From positions 1-45,884 of the forward strand of contig JAJZKO010000001.1 in NCBI GenBank assembly GCA_021850805.1: DNA of 45,884 nt. Reading direction: 5' to 3'. The first letter of the stretch is position 1; every line of letters begins with the position of its first letter. Position numbers and translations under genes: made by a program. The DNA comes from Microcaldota archaeon. Lineage in GTDB: Archaea; Micrarchaeota; Micrarchaeia; Micrarchaeales; CABMGC01. Of the stretch, positions 18,015-27,206 are shown one piece after another. A model generated the notes under the pieces. It was not told the origin of the DNA. It worked only from the letters and a program-made list of their open reading frames with translations, and did no database searches.

Positions 18015-19346
18015 ATGGTTTCACGAAAGTTCCTCCTTTCAAAAGTCAAGGAACTGAGAAAACTGAGCGGATTTTACCTTGAGCTTAAGAAGATAAATGG
18101 GCATTATTACGTTTTCAAGTCAACAAGCATTTGGGACAGAAAGCATGGCAAGCGGGTAAAGAAGACTGAATACTTCGGCAGAATAAGCGATAGCGGGAAG
18201 TTTATCGAGGGAAAACATGCAATTGACAGCTACGGTTCAGTAGATTCGTTAGTGCCAGCGGACCATGAAGGAGGCGGGGATAGTGCTGATGACCTACGCC
18301 TGCTGCGCATGCTCAGCATGGACGCAAGAGTAGGTGTCTCAAAGATAGAGGAAACCCTGAACCTCAAGAAAACCGCAACGACTAACAGGCTAAAGAGGCT
18401 GGAGGCCAAATACGAGATACGATATATTGCTGAAGTAGATCAGGAAAAATTGGGTTACTCAGGCTACCTGATATTCCTGAAGTTCAATGCAAAGTCTATG
18501 GACATGGAGCGCGTAGGGGCAATTCTGTCTGGTGATCCGATGGTGCAATTGGCAGCCACGCTCCGCGGAGGATATGACCTAATGGTTTATTATCTTGCAG
18601 AAAACGATAGAAGAGCCAATTTAAGGCTGTATGAGCTTAGGAAGAAATTATTGCCTGAAGAGGACTGCGAATGGATGATATCGCAGTGTTTTATAGGATA
18701 CGGATTCGTTCCGCTTAGGGATGTTTTCTTCAATGAGATGAAAGGCAAGGTGTGGCACAGGAGCAAAGATAGTCCCAGGCATGAAGATGGGAGGCTTTAC
18801 TATGGGGAATATGCAACGCTTCGTGAGCTTAACGTGGACGGTGCAGCCCCATTTGCAGAGATAGATAGAAGGCACTCATTAAATGATGGTAATGCACAGT
18901 ACTCCTATTACAAACTGATGGAAAAGGGCATGATCAAAAGAATTACAATATCGGAGAATAGGTTTGCAAACGACAGGCTTGTCATTAGCCTGATGGAGAT
19001 TTTAAACACAGCTGCATTTGAGAGAAGTAGATCACAGCTGCTGAGCTTCATAATCTCTGAATCTGGAAGGGCTGTCAATACGAATGTTCTTGAGGCGGAT
19101 CTCATGAATCCTTACGGCATAATCTTGATATCGCCTATGGACAACAAGGACAGAGAGATGGAATTTATGGAAAAGCTTGGAAAGGTTGCAGGCGTGCGGA
19201 TGCGGAGGATGGAGATAAGAGAGATAATTGTAGGTTCATTCTGCTATAGGAATTTTGACAACGCAGCCTCTAACCAATATCGTATACTCAAGAGCATCTA
19301 CCAGTCCGGCGGCGGAGTTGACAAGCAGACAGCAATATTTGGATAA
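18015..19346 (+). CDS. Lrp/AsnC-like regulator with transposase-N-terminus-like leader domain and long C-terminal extension
   Basis: 443 aa; FYLELKKINGHYYVFKSTSIWDRKHGKRVKKTEYFGRIS; then HTH DDLRLLRMLSMDARVGVSKIEETLNLKKTATTNRLKRLE. Confidence 0.6.
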   Translation: MVSRKFLLSKVKELRKLSGFYLELKKINGHYYVFKSTSIWDRKHGKRVKKTEYFGRISDSGKFIEGKHAIDSYGSVDSLVPADHEGGGDSADDLRLLRMLSMDARVGVSKIEETLNLKKTATTNRLKRLEAKYEIRYIAEVDQEKLGYSGYLIFLKFNAKSMDMERVGAILSGDPMVQLAATLRGGYDLMVYYLAENDRRANLRLYELRKKLLPEEDCEWMISQCFIGYGFVPLRDVFFNEMKGKVWHRSKDSPRHEDGRLYYGEYATLRELNVDGAAPFAEIDRRHSLNDGNAQYSYYKLMEKGMIKRITISENRFANDRLVISLMEILNTAAFERSRSQLLSFIISESGRAVNTNVLEADLMNPYGIILISPMDNKDREMEFMEKLGKVAGVRMRRMEIREIIVGSFCYRNFDNAASNQYRILKSIYQSGGGVDKQTAIFG

Positions 19347-19396
19347 TATTTTATATTCAGTTGGTTATTATATCAGCATAGAATATAGGTTTTGGT

Positions 19397-19702
19397 ATGC
19401 GCCCTTACAGGAGATTTTTGGCATTGGCTTCGCTTATGGTAGCGTTGGGTGAGCTTGGCGCCACGACAACTATATTATCAAAGAATATAACAGTAACTAC
19501 GGTAAACGCCACGACAACTGTGTCTGCTTCTCTGACTTCCACGTATACGGCCAATACCAGCAGCGTCGCTATAGCGAGCTCGACGGTAATCACCACAACC
19601 CAAGCAAGCGCAATTCCCAATCTTGTACTTTACGCAGTGATTGTCATTCTGGTAATAGTGATTGTAGCACTAGTTTTGAGGAGAAGGCATAGCCAGATAT
19701 AG
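19397..19702 (+). CDS. small Thr/Ser-rich surface protein with signal peptide and C-terminal TM anchor
   Basis: 101 aa; hydrophobic N-term, TTT/TST-rich centre, LVLYAVIVILVIVIVALVLRRRH C-terminus. Confidence 0.55.
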   Translation: MRPYRRFLALASLMVALGELGATTTILSKNITVTTVNATTTVSASLTSTYTANTSSVAIASSTVITTTQASAIPNLVLYAVIVILVIVIVALVLRRRHSQI

Positions 19703-19713
19703 CGATTGAAGCC

Positions 19714-21180
19714 TCATGGAGGGAACACATAAGCAGCCAGTGAACCCTGTATAGGTGTTAATACCGGCGTTGTGCTAACCGTATATGTACCTGGATTGTC
19801 TATAATACATTCTGCTGCGAACGCGCTATCCTGTCCGGTCTCGTTTAGATACCCTAGCATCGTGCATCCAGATGGGAGTCCTGGAGTATATGCGTATGGC
19901 GGATATGAATTCTCCCATCCTGACACGCCCATCAATATAACGAAGCTTCCGGGTTGGGTAATTGGGAAATTAAGGACTAGAGAACTCCCTGAAGATGAAT
20001 TTACAGCAGTATATACTGCTGCGCTGCTTACAGGTGCATTAAGCGCGACGCTCCCTATAGACTGATACCATGGATCGTCTCCAGAAGTGTAGCAAGAGAC
20101 CGTAGGGCTCGTCTGATAACCTATGTCAGAGCAGCTGTTGCCTGCAGTATCGCAGATGCTTTGCGTGCCGCCGCTGCTTGCGACCTGTATGGTATACGTG
20201 GTGGATGATATGTACGGCGCGCCTGATGCGCATTCGGATATGTAAGAAGAGTATCCTGAAGGCATGTCCAACGTCAATGAACTTACTTGGGAACCGCCAG
20301 CATCGGATAGCTGGGAGGAGAAGCAGTATTGCGTATTTGAAAATGATACAGACTGCGTATTTCCTGGAGAGAGGGATCCGGATGACGGGGATGGGACGTA
20401 TATGTCCTGGCAGCCCGATGATACCGAAGGCGTTACTACTGCGATGCTGAATGTATGCGACGCTGTGCTTGTTCCTGTGAATTCTATGGTATTGCTTGTT
20501 GATGTTTCAGTAGAGCCATTATATGTAACCTGCCATAAAGTGCCAGATGGCAGGCCGCTTTCCACAAATACTGCATTGTATGAGAGGAGTATTGTAGAGA
20601 GAGGAGGTATTGTAGATGTAGTGAATACAGTAGTTGATGAAGAGGTGGATACCGATGTGCCTATTGCCGATGATATTATCTGCGCCCTTATGCTCCCTGT
20701 AAGCTGCGTAGAAAAATTGGTGTTCTCTTCCGTATAATTAATGTCCATGCTTCCCGAAAAATAGCTTCCGCTTGGAGCGTTGAAGGCAGAGGAACCCGAA
20801 TAGCACTGTATTACGAATGATTGGCTTGAACCTGACTTTATGAGTATAGAATTTGACTGCGACGAGAATGAAGGAGGCGCAAACGGCTCCTGGAATGATG
20901 ACTGAAGTGCAGAGGAATTTGAATTGCAACTCGCAGAATTTATTGTTATGGGATTTCCTGTGGTCTGAAGCAGCTTGAGGTAAAGCATGCCGTTGTTTGT
21001 CATGTAGTAATTCAGACATGAGAAACCGCTTGGAACTATGCATTCTGGATGCGAAGCTGTTGATGAGTTCGGGTTAAGCACCCCAAGTCCAAAAAGAGCA
21101 ACGAGAACCACTGCTATAATCAATATGGCCCACGAATATGTGGTGAGATACTCCATTGCGCTTTGGGCTTTGCGGTGCAT
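19714..21180 (-). CDS. type IV pilin-like / class III signal peptide surface protein with large C-terminal domain
   Basis: 488 aa; MHRKAQSAMEYLTTYSWAILIIAVVLVALFGLGVL pilin N-terminus; VFVESGLPSGTLWQVTYNG repeat-type domain. Confidence 0.7.
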   Translation of the reverse strand: MHRKAQSAMEYLTTYSWAILIIAVVLVALFGLGVLNPNSSTASHPECIVPSGFSCLNYYMTNNGMLYLKLLQTTGNPITINSASCNSNSSALQSSFQEPFAPPSFSSQSNSILIKSGSSQSFVIQCYSGSSAFNAPSGSYFSGSMDINYTEENTNFSTQLTGSIRAQIISSAIGTSVSTSSSTTVFTTSTIPPLSTILLSYNAVFVESGLPSGTLWQVTYNGSTETSTSNTIEFTGTSTASHTFSIAVVTPSVSSGCQDIYVPSPSSGSLSPGNTQSVSFSNTQYCFSSQLSDAGGSQVSSLTLDMPSGYSSYISECASGAPYISSTTYTIQVASSGGTQSICDTAGNSCSDIGYQTSPTVSCYTSGDDPWYQSIGSVALNAPVSSAAVYTAVNSSSGSSLVLNFPITQPGSFVILMGVSGWENSYPPYAYTPGLPSGCTMLGYLNETGQDSAFAAECIIDNPGTYTVSTTPVLTPIQGSLAAYVFPP

Positions 21181-21241
21181 TGCTACACAATCGCATATAG
21201 TTGCGCTAAAGGGTTTAAATCCTTGCGTTATTGCTTGGATT

Positions 21242-22309
21242 TCATTTTATATACTGCGAAAGGCTTCTGCTGGCATTTTTGGATAGGGAGGATACCCTTA
21301 CCCCTACTTTCCTTAACTTCTTTGATGAATCCAGCGAATGGAGCATTATCTCAAGAGCAACCTTGGATATTGTTTCCTCTGAAGAGGACCTCCTTATGGT
21401 CTTTGACCTGAATGCATCTGAAAAGTCAAAATACCTCAACTTAATTGTTACTGTAGAGAAGGATAGCCCCTGCTTCTTTATCTCATCCGCAACCTCGGAT
21501 GAAAGTTTGCGGATAGTTTCTGAGATTAGATCTATATCAGAAGTGTCAAAGTCGAATGTACGTTCCCTCCCTATTGATTTAATCTCTGTGCTTTCGGACA
21601 CCTCTTCAGGATCTATCCCGTTTGCATACTGCAGGGTTACAAGCCCGTAGCTGCCAAGCAACCTCTCTGCTGAAGAGGGGCTTATAGATGCAAACTTTCC
21701 TATAGTATCATACCCTGCTGCTTTTAGCTTCTGCTCTGTCATCTTGCCCACGCCGTATAGCTTGCCTATTGGGAGGTCTTTTAGAAAGATTTTGGCGTCT
21801 TTTTCCCATACTGTGCATATGCCTGCAGGTTTTGCCTCTTCGCATGCCATCTTTGCAAGGAGCTTGTTGTTGCTTATCCCTATTGAGCAGCTGAGCGCAG
21901 TTTTTGCCTTGATGGCAGAAGCAATCTCTCGCGCATACTGTGCAGCGCTATCCTTTGCTTTTATTATCGAGCTTACATCGAGATATGCCTCGTCTATGCT
22001 GACCTGCTCGAAATTTTCGGCATAACTTCGCAGTGTCGCCATTATCTCTGCTGATACACGCTCGTAATATGGATAATCCATCTTCATGAATACAGCATCA
22101 GGCTTAATACGATATGCATTGGAGAGCGCCATGCCGCTATGTATCCCGAATGCCCTTGCCTTGTAATTGCAAGTCATTACCACGCCCCTGCCGTTCTGCA
22201 TCTTTTCGTCGGAGCCTATTACTAGTGGTACTTCTGAAAGCGCCCTGTTCCGCGCCTCTTCGCATGCTGCAAAGAAGTAGTCCATGTCCGCAAGCATTAT
22301 TACTCGCAT
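21242..22309 (-). CDS. dinB: Y-family DNA polymerase (Dpo4/DinB)
   Basis: 355 aa; MLADMDYFFAACEEARN, YERVSAEIMATLRSYAENFEQVSIDEAYLDVS. Confidence 0.9.
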   Translation of the reverse strand: MRVIMLADMDYFFAACEEARNRALSEVPLVIGSDEKMQNGRGVVMTCNYKARAFGIHSGMALSNAYRIKPDAVFMKMDYPYYERVSAEIMATLRSYAENFEQVSIDEAYLDVSSIIKAKDSAAQYAREIASAIKAKTALSCSIGISNNKLLAKMACEEAKPAGICTVWEKDAKIFLKDLPIGKLYGVGKMTEQKLKAAGYDTIGKFASISPSSAERLLGSYGLVTLQYANGIDPEEVSESTEIKSIGRERTFDFDTSDIDLISETIRKLSSEVADEIKKQGLSFSTVTIKLRYFDFSDAFRSKTIRRSSSEETISKVALEIMLHSLDSSKKLRKVGVRVSSLSKNASRSLSQYIK

Positions 22310-22334
22310 TTTCTCATTTTGTTGGTGTGTAGTT

Positions 22335-23399
22335 TTACGATGCGCATGCCGAAGGATGTGCGTAGCATACAGAATATGATGCAGTCTGCGGTATAGCGAG
22401 GTACTTACATGCTGTGACTATTTCCGGTGTGGCTATCACATCGTAATGCTGTGCAAGATCATGCTGAAAGTTTATCGTAGTTGTTGAGTTCTGCAGGCAT
22501 GTGCCCAGCTGCGTGTTGTTTAACCCGGAATCGTTGGCTATTGATGCGAGTTCGTTTTTTGATATGTAACTGCCAGTGTATATCCTATTCAGGCTTTGCT
22601 CAAAGGAACCAAAACCAGGCTGCGCTGACGCGCATAGGATATACTCGCCTAGCTGGTCTGCGTTTTGCACACCGTAGGAATTTGCAACCTGCTGCGAGTA
22701 CTGGGTAAAGAGTATCTTTATTGACGCATTTATCCTTGAACCGAATCTGCTGCGAAGCTGCGTGAAGTTATTCAGGCTTGATATTGATCCAGGTGCATAT
22801 GGATCGACAAACCAGTAAACGCTTGTTGCGTTAGTAGAATTGCAGGCTATCGCCTCGCTGCCCAAGCGTACTACGCCGTAGCCAACTACTGTATTGTTGC
22901 CAGATAAAGCAGGCTTTGATGTTTCTATGTATGGAGTTATATTGCTCATATTTTTGTCATTGACTAAGGCTGAAAAATAATACTGCAGGTTGCTTCCTGG
23001 CTCCTTGAAAGGTACTTGCACATACCATTCTTTTGCTGAAGGAATATATGAAATGTCCATCTGGCTGGTATTAGATATGAAAGGAAGAACCGATAGGGAT
23101 GTATTGGAAGACGCATAATTTGCCAGATAATTCTCGACTGCATTCTTTACCTGGGTAGTGTTATGGACTGGGGATACGCATGTTCCATTCAGTGACCCAT
23201 AAGTGCATGTAGATGATGTATTAGATGTTATAGATGCTACAGGTTGCTCCAGATAATTGGAGACTACAAGTATTGCAGCCATTATCACCACCAGCGCTAT
23301 CAGCGCTATGTGTATATTATCAAGCCCGCCGAATTTGCCTACTGGCTTTACTAGGATTTCTGCAGCATTGCTATTCTTTTTAGTCTTTTTCACAGGCAT
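22335..23399 (-). CDS. membrane-anchored DsbA/thioredoxin-fold-like protein lacking the CxxC
   Basis: 354 aa; N-terminal TM; VYWFVDPYAPGS at the expected 'DPYCPYC' site; VIATPEIV cis-Pro-like motif retained. Confidence 0.5.
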   Translation of the reverse strand: MPVKKTKKNSNAAEILVKPVGKFGGLDNIHIALIALVVIMAAILVVSNYLEQPVASITSNTSSTCTYGSLNGTCVSPVHNTTQVKNAVENYLANYASSNTSLSVLPFISNTSQMDISYIPSAKEWYVQVPFKEPGSNLQYYFSALVNDKNMSNITPYIETSKPALSGNNTVVGYGVVRLGSEAIACNSTNATSVYWFVDPYAPGSISSLNNFTQLRSRFGSRINASIKILFTQYSQQVANSYGVQNADQLGEYILCASAQPGFGSFEQSLNRIYTGSYISKNELASIANDSGLNNTQLGTCLQNSTTTINFQHDLAQHYDVIATPEIVTACKYLAIPQTASYSVCYAHPSACAS

Positions 23400-23415
23400 T
23401 TTTATTCACCATAAC

Positions 23416-23503
23416 CGGGCCCGGCGGGATTTTCAATGAGTTTTTGAACCCGCGACCATCACCTTAGGACGGTGCCACTCTATCCAAGCTGAGCTACGGA
23501 CCC
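23416..23503 (-). tRNA. tRNA-Arg(CCT) with 13-nt T-loop intron (23430..23442)
   Basis: GGGTCCG/CGGGCCC acceptor; anticodon loop GTCCTAA; T-stem GCGGG/CCCGC with 20-nt loop TTCAAA-AACTCATTGAAAA-T; excision gives TTCAAAT. Confidence 0.9.
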
Positions 23504-23630
23504 GTGTCACTCCTTATTCTGTACATAAACATATAAAAATTCCTAGTTGAATGCTTAGAACTCTGTTGCAGCGCATTCGGCTTATTAGGAAGACCTGTCG
23601 CTGTGGCAGCGCATATGTTGCAGGTCTTTC

Positions 23631-25172
23631 TTATGCCCTCATTTGAAGTTCGTGCTTGCTTATGCCGCCACGGTTTGTAGGGCATGTCAGGCAGCGCGGA
23701 CCGCCACCTTCTGTGATTATATTTGGCATGCTGACCTCAATAACCTCTACTCCTGCGGCCATTAGCCTCTGATTTGTAATCTCATTTTCTTTTACCGCTA
23801 TTACCTTAGATTCGCTTATTGCAAGTACATTGCATCCGAGCGATTGCTGCTCTGATGGATCTGCGACAACAACTTTGTATCCGTTGTTTTTTAGGTAATC
23901 CAGAAATGCCTTTGGCAGTCGGCTAGTATCTGCAAGGACTTTCTTCATGCCTATGACAGTGAATAAGACATCAAGATGCAGCTCCTCGTGCTCCACGGCC
24001 AAAAATGTTATATGCGGAAAGGCACTGGCAAGCTCCTTGAACCCTGACATGTTAGTTCTCTGACCGATCCCTACGGCTATGACATTCGGCTGCAGGATTA
24101 CTACGTCGCCTCCCTCTATGAACGAACCATCACCTGCAAGCTTAATTACATTGCCATTATGCCGAAGCTTCTCTGCCGCATCTGTTTCGTACCTCCGGTT
24201 TTCTGGGCGCATTTTTCCTATGACTAAAGTATCGCCAATCACAAATGACGGATCCCTTGGGAACATGCCATCCCTCTCTATATCGCTGGTCCATGCGCCT
24301 GACCGCTTGACTATTACGCCGTTTGATTTGAGCGCATCCACTAAAGCAATGTGCTCCGCGCCCAGCGCGACGGTATCAACAATCTCCGCGGTTGAGCGCG
24401 AAACGTTATTGTTTTCACGTGTAGATTTCACCCGAGCAGTTATGGTTGGGGTATAGCTAACAACAGCCTCCTTAAGTTCCTGGTATTCTGACCTTACCTC
24501 TAATGGCAATGATAGGTGTGCTACAGAAGGCATTGTTCCGGAGCGCCTGAATATTATCAGCCCATCGTTGCCATTTTCTTTTATGTAGTCTATTCCGCGA
24601 TACCCTTCTTTCAGGAGGAGCTTGCATATATTGCGCAGATGCTCTGGGCTGCCGCTTAACTTTACTGCAACCTCCGGGTTATTCGGATATGATGAACTTG
24701 CTGCCAGGGTATCCTGCATTACAGGTATTTTGGATAGCAATACATTGGAAAGGTGATAGTCATGGTCGAATGCCATTGGGTTTTCGTTTATTGGCTTTAC
24801 CATTGTAAATGTTACTTGGCCGTTTTCGAGCGAGCAGTCTGCAATTGAGAATCCATCATTTACTGCCGTGCTTATAGCAATTGTATCTGCCTGCTTTATT
24901 TTTACTGATGCCTTTTCCAAACCGCTGTCCTGTGCTTTCCTTCCCAACTCCTTCAGGAATTCTTTTACGGCAATAGGATTGCAGGATTGCATTTCAAGCG
25001 GCTTTCCTTCTTCTGCAGACTTTTGCTTTCCCCATGCCCCTCCATTACCGCTGCTTGAGCGTATCTGATTGAAGCGTGCAATAATCTCTTCCTGTGTAGC
25101 AGGCTTTGACATTGATGGGTCCTTTGGGAATGCTACGCTGTTTTGACTAACTCGTAGTTCTTTGACATTCAT
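23631..25172 (-). CDS. arginine deiminase-like amidinohydrolase with extra N-terminal region
   Basis: 513 aa; FIEGGDVVILQPNVIAVGIGQRTN, ELHLDVLFT, ITEGGGPRCLTCP; N-terminal ~215 aa unlike ADI. Confidence 0.75.
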   Translation of the reverse strand: MNVKELRVSQNSVAFPKDPSMSKPATQEEIIARFNQIRSSSGNGGAWGKQKSAEEGKPLEMQSCNPIAVKEFLKELGRKAQDSGLEKASVKIKQADTIAISTAVNDGFSIADCSLENGQVTFTMVKPINENPMAFDHDYHLSNVLLSKIPVMQDTLAASSSYPNNPEVAVKLSGSPEHLRNICKLLLKEGYRGIDYIKENGNDGLIIFRRSGTMPSVAHLSLPLEVRSEYQELKEAVVSYTPTITARVKSTRENNNVSRSTAEIVDTVALGAEHIALVDALKSNGVIVKRSGAWTSDIERDGMFPRDPSFVIGDTLVIGKMRPENRRYETDAAEKLRHNGNVIKLAGDGSFIEGGDVVILQPNVIAVGIGQRTNMSGFKELASAFPHITFLAVEHEELHLDVLFTVIGMKKVLADTSRLPKAFLDYLKNNGYKVVVADPSEQQSLGCNVLAISESKVIAVKENEITNQRLMAAGVEVIEVSMPNIITEGGGPRCLTCPTNRGGISKHELQMRA

Positions 25173-25314
25173 TTTCCCACATATTATTATTAAAAAATTT
25201 CCTATTTAACGATTACTGTAACTGGCCTGTGCACGCATTTTGAGAGCATTTGGGCCGGCGCTGGCGTGATCCTCTTTTCTTTCCTCTTAAGTGCATGTAT
25301 CACAGGATTGCAGT

Positions 25315-26445
25315 TCATAAAGATGCGGACTCAATTAACGAAATTATCAGACTTTTTAAGTGGTATAATTCATGTATGCTTATACTTTCGGAATTGGAGT
25401 GCGGGTTGGCACCTCCGCTTGCCATTATCAGTATGTTTGGATATTTGCCGCATAGCACATTTGCCTCAGTAGTGGCCTTGAGCCCGTGAATCTCGAAATT
25501 CAGGCCTGCGGCTTTTGAGGCTTTGCTTGCAAGCTTTGCTATCTGGCTGCCAGCATTTACACTAAACGGCTGCTTGGGATCTTTGTCACCGTAAAACTTA
25601 AATCCGCACCCTGTTGCGTCACATGCTTCCGCCAGCGCACTTTTTATCCCGTCCAGTCGCTTGGTCATTGACTCGATGCTCCTGCCCCTCACTTCCCCCT
25701 CAATTACGACTGCGCCTGGAACAATGTTGGTGCGGGTCCCTCCGCTTATCGTACCGAAGTTCACTATGCTGCCATCAGGGTATGAGCCAAATTTCTGCTT
25801 TGTGATTAGATGCCCTGCAGCCTTGAGCGCATTCCTGCCCGTTTCTGGAGCGAAAGCAGCATGGGCGTCTTTGCCAATTATTTTTATCTTGAAGCTTGAG
25901 TGGCCTAGGGCTTCGTTCATGAATGTTCCCGGATGACCAGAACCGTCTATTACGAAGGTGTAGTCTGGTCGCGGGAATATGTTGATGCTGCTGGCGCCCA
26001 TTATGCCCTGCTCTTCGTTAACAGAGAATACGGATATAACTGTGCAGTGGTGCTCCTTTTTAATCTCCTGCATAGCATAGAGCAGAGCAGCTATAGATGC
26101 TTTATTGTCTACCCCAAGTATAGTTGTCCCGTCGCTGCGTATTCTCCCATTCTTAATGACAGGCCTTATTGGCTTTTTGCCGTCTTCGACTGTATCCATA
26201 TGTGCAACGAACATTATTGTTGGTCCTTTTCCTTCAAGCTTTGCTATGAGATTGCCCGTGTTGCCTCCTGTTTTCTTGTTGGCATTATCGAAGTGGTTAG
26301 GGACCCCGTTTTTGGAGAGATAGCTGCTTAGATGCGTAGCTATACCTAGCTCCTTTCCGCTTGGAGAACTTGTCTTAACAAGATCGCAAAAAAGCTTTTC
26401 TAGTTTTTCCCTGTGCTCTGCTCCGCTTTTATTTTTGGATGGCAT
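25315..26445 (-). CDS. M20-family metallopeptidase/deacylase (PepT-like)
   Basis: MFVAHMDTV, GVDNKASIAALLYA, NEEQGIMGA motifs; start at internal Met MPSKNKSG. Confidence 0.85.
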   Translation of the reverse strand: MPSKNKSGAEHREKLEKLFCDLVKTSSPSGKELGIATHLSSYLSKNGVPNHFDNANKKTGGNTGNLIAKLEGKGPTIMFVAHMDTVEDGKKPIRPVIKNGRIRSDGTTILGVDNKASIAALLYAMQEIKKEHHCTVISVFSVNEEQGIMGASSINIFPRPDYTFVIDGSGHPGTFMNEALGHSSFKIKIIGKDAHAAFAPETGRNALKAAGHLITKQKFGSYPDGSIVNFGTISGGTRTNIVPGAVVIEGEVRGRSIESMTKRLDGIKSALAEACDATGCGFKFYGDKDPKQPFSVNAGSQIAKLASKASKAAGLNFEIHGLKATTEANVLCGKYPNILIMASGGANPHSNSESISIHELYHLKSLIISLIESASL

Positions 26446-26450
26446 CTGCG

Positions 26451-27116
26451 TCAGTCCCGCTTTGAGCTGTTTAGAGGCCCTGCGATGTACTGGGCCTTTG
26501 TCAGCTTGTAGAAATGCCACGTTTGATCAAGTTCTTTTACGTTAACGCCAAGCGATTCGATCTCTTTTATCGATATCTCTGTGAAGCCTATCGCATTTTT
26601 AAGCAGTGCCTCGCCCATGCTTGCATCATTCTTTACTTCGACGACTACAGCGTCGGGCCACTTGGCAAATATAAGGTCGAGAACCATGTGGGTGAGAGAA
26701 CCGTTAATACCCTGCTTCCTGAAGTCTTCGTGTGTTACTACGGTACGCAACTCCAAGCATCCTGACCATGCATCTATTGCCATGTGTGCAACTGTTTTCC
26801 CTGTTTCAGGATGCTTGACTACAAATGACATTCCCTCTTTCACCCATGCCTGCAGCTCTTCTGGCAGTCCTTTCTCTATGAGAGCCCCTGTGCCATTTGC
26901 AGAGTGAACCATTTTGAGTATCGCATCGATATCGAAAGGTTCTGTAAGCATGAATTTGAATGTCTGCTTGCTCGCCTGCAGCTGGATTGATTCGCCTGGT
27001 ATAGGCCACATCGGGGCAACCACTTCCTGCCGCCTTGCGACCATTTGCAACGCTTCGTACCCGCTGCCTGCGCCAGCTAAGTTTTTAGAAATTATCTTAT
27101 TGTTCATTTTTACCAT
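26451..27116 (-). CDS. GNAT-family N-acetyltransferase
   Basis: 221 aa; LRTVVTHEDFRKQGINGSLTHMVLDL, EVKNDASMGEALLKNAIGF. Confidence 0.7.
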   Translation of the reverse strand: MVKMNNKIISKNLAGAGSGYEALQMVARRQEVVAPMWPIPGESIQLQASKQTFKFMLTEPFDIDAILKMVHSANGTGALIEKGLPEELQAWVKEGMSFVVKHPETGKTVAHMAIDAWSGCLELRTVVTHEDFRKQGINGSLTHMVLDLIFAKWPDAVVVEVKNDASMGEALLKNAIGFTEISIKEIESLGVNVKELDQTWHFYKLTKAQYIAGPLNSSKRD

Positions 27117-27190
27117 TCTGCCTTTGATTAAGTTAAGTGCGGGATTATATAAATAGTTTATGACACATTTGTTATAAAATAGGAGAAATA

Positions 27191-27206
27191 TGTATCAAAT
27201 TATACA
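27191..27206. promoter_or_regulatory. palindromic operator-like motif TGTATCA-AA-TTATACA
   Basis: 6/7 inverted-repeat match; same architecture as 29882..29897; upstream of the GNAT gene. Confidence 0.45.

Noticed and set aside
20264-20737. 157-aa plus-strand ORF
   Set aside because: Antisense to the pilin-like gene; acidic shadow ORF of a Ser/Thr-rich frame.
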